Origin: Micromonospora zamorensis
GTDB lineage: Bacteria; Actinomycetota; Actinomycetes; Mycobacteriales; Micromonosporaceae
Reading direction: 5' to 3'
NCBI RefSeq assembly: GCF_900090275.1
Contig: NZ_LT607755.1
Span: 1,674,001-1,738,000, forward strand
Length of the DNA: 64,000 nucleotides
Shown: piece after piece, positions 60,249 to 64,000 of the stretch
Layout: the number at the start of each line of letters is the position of its first letter
Position numbering within the stretch: position 1 is the first letter of the stretch
The notes under the pieces: generated by a model
Databases searched by the model: none
Told to the model about the DNA's origin: nothing
What the model saw: the letters and a program-made list of their open reading frames with translations, nothing else
Translations under genes and position numbers: made by a program

Positions 60249-61888
60249 CCGCCGCCACCCGACCTCCGGTCGGCCCGACGCCGGTCGGCCCGTCGCCGGT
60301 CGGCCCGGACGCGCCGGTGGCTCCGGCCGCCGCCGTGGCGGCGGACGCGGGTTCGGCCGAGACCCGCCGCAGCGCCCGCAGCGGCGTGGCCGGGCTGCTC
60401 GGCGCGGCCACCAGCGGCCTGTTCGGCTTCGTGCTGGCCGTGGTGATCACCCGGGGGTACGGCACGGCCGGCGCGGGCGCGTTCTTCGCCGCGATCGGCG
60501 TGGTCACCGTGGCCACCGCAGTGTGCACGCTCGGCGCGGAGACGGGCCTGATGTGGGCGCTGCCCCGCCGTACGGCCGGGGTGCGCGGGGACGCGGCGCG
60601 GCTGCTCCCGGTGGCGCTGATCCCGCCGCTGCTGGCCGGGCTCCTGGTCGCCGGGGTCGGCGTGCTGGTCGCCGACGCGCTCGCTCCCCGGCTGCTGGGC
60701 GGTTCCGGTGCGAGCGGCGACGCGCTGCTCACCGTCACGTTCGCCGCGGTGCCGGTGGTGGTCGCCATGACCCTGTTGCTGGCGGCGCTGCGCTGCGTGC
60801 GACCCATCCGGGCGTACGTGGGAGTGCAGTTCCTCCTGCTGCCGGTGGCCCGCCCGGTGCTGGTCGGCGCCGCCGCGCTCGCCGGTGGCGGCCTGCTCGC
60901 CGGCATGACCGGCTGGTTGGTGCCGGCGGCGTTGGCGCTGCTGGCCTGCCTCACCCTGGTCGCCGGCCCTCTCGGGTTGGGCCGGGGTGCGACGTTGCGC
61001 CCGGTTCGCTCCGACTGGTCGACGTTCTGGCGCTTCGCGCTGCCCCGGGCCGCCTCGGCGGCCATCGACGCGGGCAGCATGTGGGTGGGTGTGCTGCTCA
61101 CCTCGGTGCTGGCCGGCCCGGCGGACGCGGGCGTGTTCGGCGCGGTCGGCCGGTACGTGCTGGCCGGCCAACTGGCCATGCAGGGCCTGCGGGTGGCGGT
61201 GTCGCCGCAGTTGTCCCGGCTGCTCGGGCGTGGCGAGCGGGCGGCGGCGGCGGCCGTGCACCGGCAGTTGACCATCTGGGGGCTGGTGCTGTCCTGGCCG
61301 GTGTACCTGCTGCTGGCGGTGTTCGCTCTGGCCTTCCTCCAGCTGTTCGGGCCGGAGTTCACCGCTGGCGTGCCGGCGATGACGGTGCTCGCGCTGGCGA
61401 TGCTGGTCAACACCGGGGTGGGCAACGTGCAGAGCCTGCTGCTGATGGGTGGGCGCAGCGGGCTGCACCTGGTGGCCACGGTCGCCGGGTTGACGGTGAC
61501 CGTCTCGCTGGGCCTCTGGCTGATCCCCAGCCACGGCGCCACTGGCGCGGCGGTGGCCTGGGCCGCGGGCATCGCCACCGAGAACCTCACCGCCGCCGGG
61601 TTCGCCCGGTCGGTGGTTCGGGAGCCGCTGTTCGACGCCGCGATGGTGCGCGCCGCGGCGGTCACGGTCGCCGGTGTGGGATTGGCGGCCGGCGCCGGCG
61701 TGCTGGCGGGCGGTCGCGGCCTGCCCGGCCTGTTGGTGGCGCTGGCGGTGCTGCTGGCCGGCTGCGTCGGCATGTTGACGTTGCCCCGGGTGCGCGCCGG
61801 CATCCGGGGGACCATGAGGCAGATCCGTGCAGGGGACAACGCGGCCACGGCCGCCGAGCCCACTCCGGCATCGACGAGAGGCAGGTGA
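60245..61888 (+). CDS. Wzx-type polysaccharide flippase (MOP superfamily)
   Basis: This is a 547-residue membrane protein with about 14 hydrophobic helices and little else. The N-terminal pattern SGVAGLLGAATSGLFGFVLAVVITRGYG is typical of oligosaccharide flippases. It would move lipid-linked repeat units outward. The position between polymerase and sulfotransferase genes supports this. It starts inside the Wzy gene (ATGA) and ends inside the sulfotransferase gene (GTGA). Confidence 0.87.
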   Translation: MTAATRPPVGPTPVGPSPVGPDAPVAPAAAVAADAGSAETRRSARSGVAGLLGAATSGLFGFVLAVVITRGYGTAGAGAFFAAIGVVTVATAVCTLGAETGLMWALPRRTAGVRGDAARLLPVALIPPLLAGLLVAGVGVLVADALAPRLLGGSGASGDALLTVTFAAVPVVVAMTLLLAALRCVRPIRAYVGVQFLLLPVARPVLVGAAALAGGGLLAGMTGWLVPAALALLACLTLVAGPLGLGRGATLRPVRSDWSTFWRFALPRAASAAIDAGSMWVGVLLTSVLAGPADAGVFGAVGRYVLAGQLAMQGLRVAVSPQLSRLLGRGERAAAAAVHRQLTIWGLVLSWPVYLLLAVFALAFLQLFGPEFTAGVPAMTVLALAMLVNTGVGNVQSLLLMGGRSGLHLVATVAGLTVTVSLGLWLIPSHGATGAAVAWAAGIATENLTAAGFARSVVREPLFDAAMVRAAAVTVAGVGLAAGAGVLAGGRGLPGLLVALAVLLAGCVGMLTLPRVRAGIRGTMRQIRAGDNAATAAEPTPASTRGR

Positions 61889-62799
61889 GGTCCGTCGTGG
61901 CGTCCATCCGTGACCGGGTCAAGCAGTTGGTCCCGACCCAGGTGACCACCCGGGTGAAGGAGTCGCTGGTCGACTACGGGGTACGCACCAGTGATCGCCG
62001 GCCGCTGCCGGACTTCCTGATCATCGGCACCAAGCGGGGTGGCACCACCTCCCTGTGGAACTACCTCATCCAGCACCCGCTGGTGCCGCGCCTCTTTCCC
62101 GCGTGGAACACCAAGTCGGCGCACTACTTCGAGGAGCACTGGGCTCGCGGCGAGTCCTGGTACCGCTCGCACTTCCCGACCGAGCGGCAGCGGGACGCGC
62201 TGGCCAAGCGGCACGGCGGGCCGGTCCGGGTCGGTGAGGCAGCCCCGCTGTACATGTTCCACCCCCTCGCCGCGCAGCGGGTCGCCGCGCTGATGCCGAC
62301 GGTCAAGCTGATCGTCCTGCTGCGGGATCCGGTGGAGCGGGCGTACTCGCACTGGAAGGAACGCCGCACCCACGGCATCGAGCCGTTGGACTTCCCCGAT
62401 GCGCTGGCCGCCGAGCCGGAGCGCACGGCGGGGGAGCGGGAGCGGCTGATCGCCGAGCCGGAGTCGTTCAGCGAGGCGTACGACTGGTACACGTACCGGG
62501 CCCGGGGGCGCTACCTGGAACACCTGGAGCCGTGGTTGGAGCGCTTCGACCGGCAGCAGATCCTCTTCCTGCCCAGCGAGGACCTCTACCGCGACTCCCG
62601 CGCGACCTACCGGCGCACGCTCGACTTCCTCGGGCTGCCGGCGTACGACCTGCCCAACTTCAAGGTCTACAACGACCGGCGCTCGTCGCCGTTGGAGCCG
62701 GCGGTGCGCGCGGAGCTGACCGACTACTACCGGCCGTACAACGACGCGTTGCGTCAGCGGCTCGGGCTGGACCTCGACTGGTCGGACCGTCCGGCGTGA
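61885..62799 (+). CDS. PAPS-dependent sulfotransferase
   Basis: This is a 304-residue sulfotransferase. The 5'-phosphosulfate loop is IIGTKRGGTTS (about 46-56). The 3'-phosphate motif is LLRDPVERAYSHW (about 145-157). The remainder follows the Sulfotransfer_1/NodH-like type, which acts on carbohydrates in other systems. The start is GTG 61885, overlapping the flippase stop. It suggests that the exopolysaccharide carries sulfate, but no PAPS-synthesis gene is in view. Confidence 0.88.
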   Translation: MRSVVASIRDRVKQLVPTQVTTRVKESLVDYGVRTSDRRPLPDFLIIGTKRGGTTSLWNYLIQHPLVPRLFPAWNTKSAHYFEEHWARGESWYRSHFPTERQRDALAKRHGGPVRVGEAAPLYMFHPLAAQRVAALMPTVKLIVLLRDPVERAYSHWKERRTHGIEPLDFPDALAAEPERTAGERERLIAEPESFSEAYDWYTYRARGRYLEHLEPWLERFDRQQILFLPSEDLYRDSRATYRRTLDFLGLPAYDLPNFKVYNDRRSSPLEPAVRAELTDYYRPYNDALRQRLGLDLDWSDRPA

Positions 62800-64000
62800 C
62801 GACGAGGGTGGGCCCGACCACGGACCCGCGCTCGCGGGTGGACGGTCTGGGCTGGGTGAGCCGCGCGGTCTTCCCGGACGACCGGGTCGGCCTGACCGTG
62901 GGCGGTGCCCTGCCGGCCGGCCACCAGGCGGTGGCCCGGTACGCGGTCGTGCCCTCGGTCGCCCGGGCGAGGTTCCTGGTGCCGCTGGGCTCATCCCGGG
63001 CCGGAGCGGCGTCGCTGCTGGCGTACAACGCCCTCCGGCCACCGAAGGTGCGCGCGCTACGGGCGGTGCTGGGCGGCCTGGCACGGTTCGGTCAGGTGGG
63101 CCTCGCGCCCTTTCCGACGCTGACCGTCTCGGTGCCCGCCGGAGCGTCGGCGGCCGAACTGCTGCTGACCGAGCGGCTCGCCGCGGATCTGGGCGGCGCG
63201 CCGCTGCTGGCCGCCTGCGGGGTGCGGCCACCCGACCCGAACGCCAAGCCGACCCTGCAACTCTTCACCGCCGATGGTCGTCCGCGCGGGTACGCGAAGA
63301 TCGGTTGGAACGACGCGACCCGCGCGCTGGTCACCGCAGAGGCGGCGGCGCTGCGGGCGTTGCGCGCGGTGACCGGCGTGCCGGATCATCCGACGCCGCC
63401 GGGGCTGCTCACCGAGACGGCGTGGGCGGGTCAGGTGGTCGCGGTGATCGAGCCGTTGCCACCAGGCGTACGCGGTGTGCCGGTCGACGATCCGCCACGG
63501 ATCGCGGCGCTGCTCGCGGTCGCCCGACGCGGCGGCCCGGCGGGTACGCCCCGACCACTGGCCGGCTCCACCTTCCTGACCCGGTTGGCCGGGCTGGCCG
63601 ATCGGGCCGCCGCGGTCGAGCCGGCCGGTGCGCGGGCGGTAGCCGCGGTTTCCGCGCTGGGCCGCCGGCATGGCGACACCCGTGTCGAGTTCGGCCACTG
63701 GCATGGTGACTGGGTGCCATGGAACCTGGGCTGGCATGGCGGCCAGTTGGTCGCCTGGGACTGGGAGCACAGCGGTCCGGACGTGCCGGTCGGGTTCGAC
63801 CTGGCGCACGACGCGTTCCAACGGGCGCTGGTGCTGCGGGGGGAGTCGGCCGACGCGGCGGCATCGGCCGTCGACGGGCACCTGGGCCGGCACGGCGACC
63901 GACTCGGCCTCGACGCGGCGCAGCGTCGGCTGGTCGCGGACGCGTACCTGGTGGAGATGTGGTTGCGCACGTGGCGACTGGCCGACGCGGGCGCGGGCTG
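62796..64000 (+). CDS. APH/choline-kinase-fold protein, 3' end outside the window
   Basis: At least 401 codons are open from GTG 62796, which overlaps the sulfotransferase stop (GTGA), with no stop before the window ends. The C-terminal part has the kinase motifs HWHGDWVPWNLGW (about 301-313, catalytic Asp and Asn of HGDxxxxN) and VAWDWEHSGPD, then VGFDLAHD. This is the aminoglycoside phosphotransferase/choline kinase fold. The N-terminal 150 residues match nothing I know. In this cluster it might phosphorylate a sugar or lipid precursor; resistance is less likely. Confidence 0.75.
   Translation, partial: MTTRVGPTTDPRSRVDGLGWVSRAVFPDDRVGLTVGGALPAGHQAVARYAVVPSVARARFLVPLGSSRAGAASLLAYNALRPPKVRALRAVLGGLARFGQVGLAPFPTLTVSVPAGASAAELLLTERLAADLGGAPLLAACGVRPPDPNAKPTLQLFTADGRPRGYAKIGWNDATRALVTAEAAALRALRAVTGVPDHPTPPGLLTETAWAGQVVAVIEPLPPGVRGVPVDDPPRIAALLAVARRGGPAGTPRPLAGSTFLTRLAGLADRAAAVEPAGARAVAAVSALGRRHGDTRVEFGHWHGDWVPWNLGWHGGQLVAWDWEHSGPDVPVGFDLAHDAFQRALVLRGESADAAASAVDGHLGRHGDRLGLDAAQRRLVADAYLVEMWLRTWRLADAGAG

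Noticed and set aside
1..64000. tRNA, rRNA, riboswitch or CRISPR loci
   Set aside because: I looked in the intergenic regions for cloverleaf ends, T-boxes and regular spacer repeats and saw none. tRNA genes in unusual form could still be missed by eye.
52784..64000. Antibiotic biosynthesis cluster
   Set aside because: No PKS, NRPS, terpene or RiPP core gene is present. Wzx, Wzy and Wzz-type proteins point to polysaccharide export.
62796..64000. Aminoglycoside resistance gene
   Set aside because: The APH fold is visible, but the N-terminal half is unlike resistance enzymes and the gene is coupled to a sulfotransferase in a glycan operon.

Overview
The window is high-GC chromosomal DNA from an actinobacterium. 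The preserved order ruvC-ruvA-ruvB-yajC-secD-secF-apt-rel and the block rarA-(Pro-rich membrane protein)-DUF948-DUF6167-alaS-ruvX-mltG-aroE point to the family Micromonosporaceae (Micromonospora or a close relative). Frequent GTG/TTG starts, 4-bp ATGA/GTGA gene overlaps, purine-rich ribosome sites and GC-rich hairpin terminators without U-tracts fit this. The genus is an inference from gene order and gene content, not from any search.

Layout. 1-5.4 kb: the tail of an unknown gene, a zinc-ribbon-like hypothetical protein, a PadR regulator coupled to a polytopic membrane protein, an inserted TnpB element with terminal inverted repeats, and an SPFH/band-7 protein. 5.6-10.4 kb: a branched-chain amino-acid type ABC transporter (livG, livF, binding lipoprotein, livH, livM). 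10.4-13.4 kb: a stand-alone cobalamin-binding-like protein, then a DHA2 exporter with its TetR regulator. 13.4-16.1 kb (minus strand): a GAF/PucR-type regulator with a 3-hydroxybutyrate dehydrogenase. 16.2-25.9 kb: DNA repair (ruvCAB), protein export (yajC, secD, secF), adenine salvage (apt) and (p)ppGpp metabolism (rel). 26-30.1 kb: two membrane-anchored cyclophilins on the minus strand, a metallo-hydrolase and hisS. 30.2-35.2 kb: an acyl-ACP desaturase, a hotdog thioesterase divergent from an HxlR regulator, a secreted chymotrypsin-fold protease and two tandem DUF998 membrane proteins. 35.4-41.2 kb: aspS, a RmlD-like reductase, an ArsR-like regulator with an MFS transporter, a GNAT acetyltransferase and a small membrane protein. 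41.3-52.7 kb: the rarA-to-aroE housekeeping block, with a probably frameshifted small secreted protein near 51.5 kb.

52.8-64 kb is the accessory part: a GH26-type secreted glycosidase, a secreted beta-propeller-like protein, a hexapeptide acyltransferase, a chain-length (Wzz-like) protein with a degenerate kinase half, a Wzy/O-antigen-ligase-like polymerase, a Wzx-like flippase, a PAPS-dependent sulfotransferase and an APH-fold kinase-like gene running off the end. From the acyltransferase on, the genes are co-directional and almost all overlap by 4-8 bp. Together they suggest assembly of an acylated and sulfated exopolysaccharide. No glycosyltransferase lies inside the window.

Intergenic DNA is unusually structured. 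Two copies of a 48-bp repeat start on a stop codon. Two long hairpins share a TTGATCAAGAG end. A nested palindromic repeat and a potential G-quadruplex lie before ruvC. A C-tract/hairpin/G-tract structure lies between convergent genes. Several near-perfect operators sit next to regulator or enzyme genes (PadR, TetR, desaturase, ArsR). The most unusual single item is the TnpB element: it sits in a CTAG site with 34-bp terminal inverted repeats in the manner of IS630-type elements, and its nuclease has a rearranged RuvC active site.
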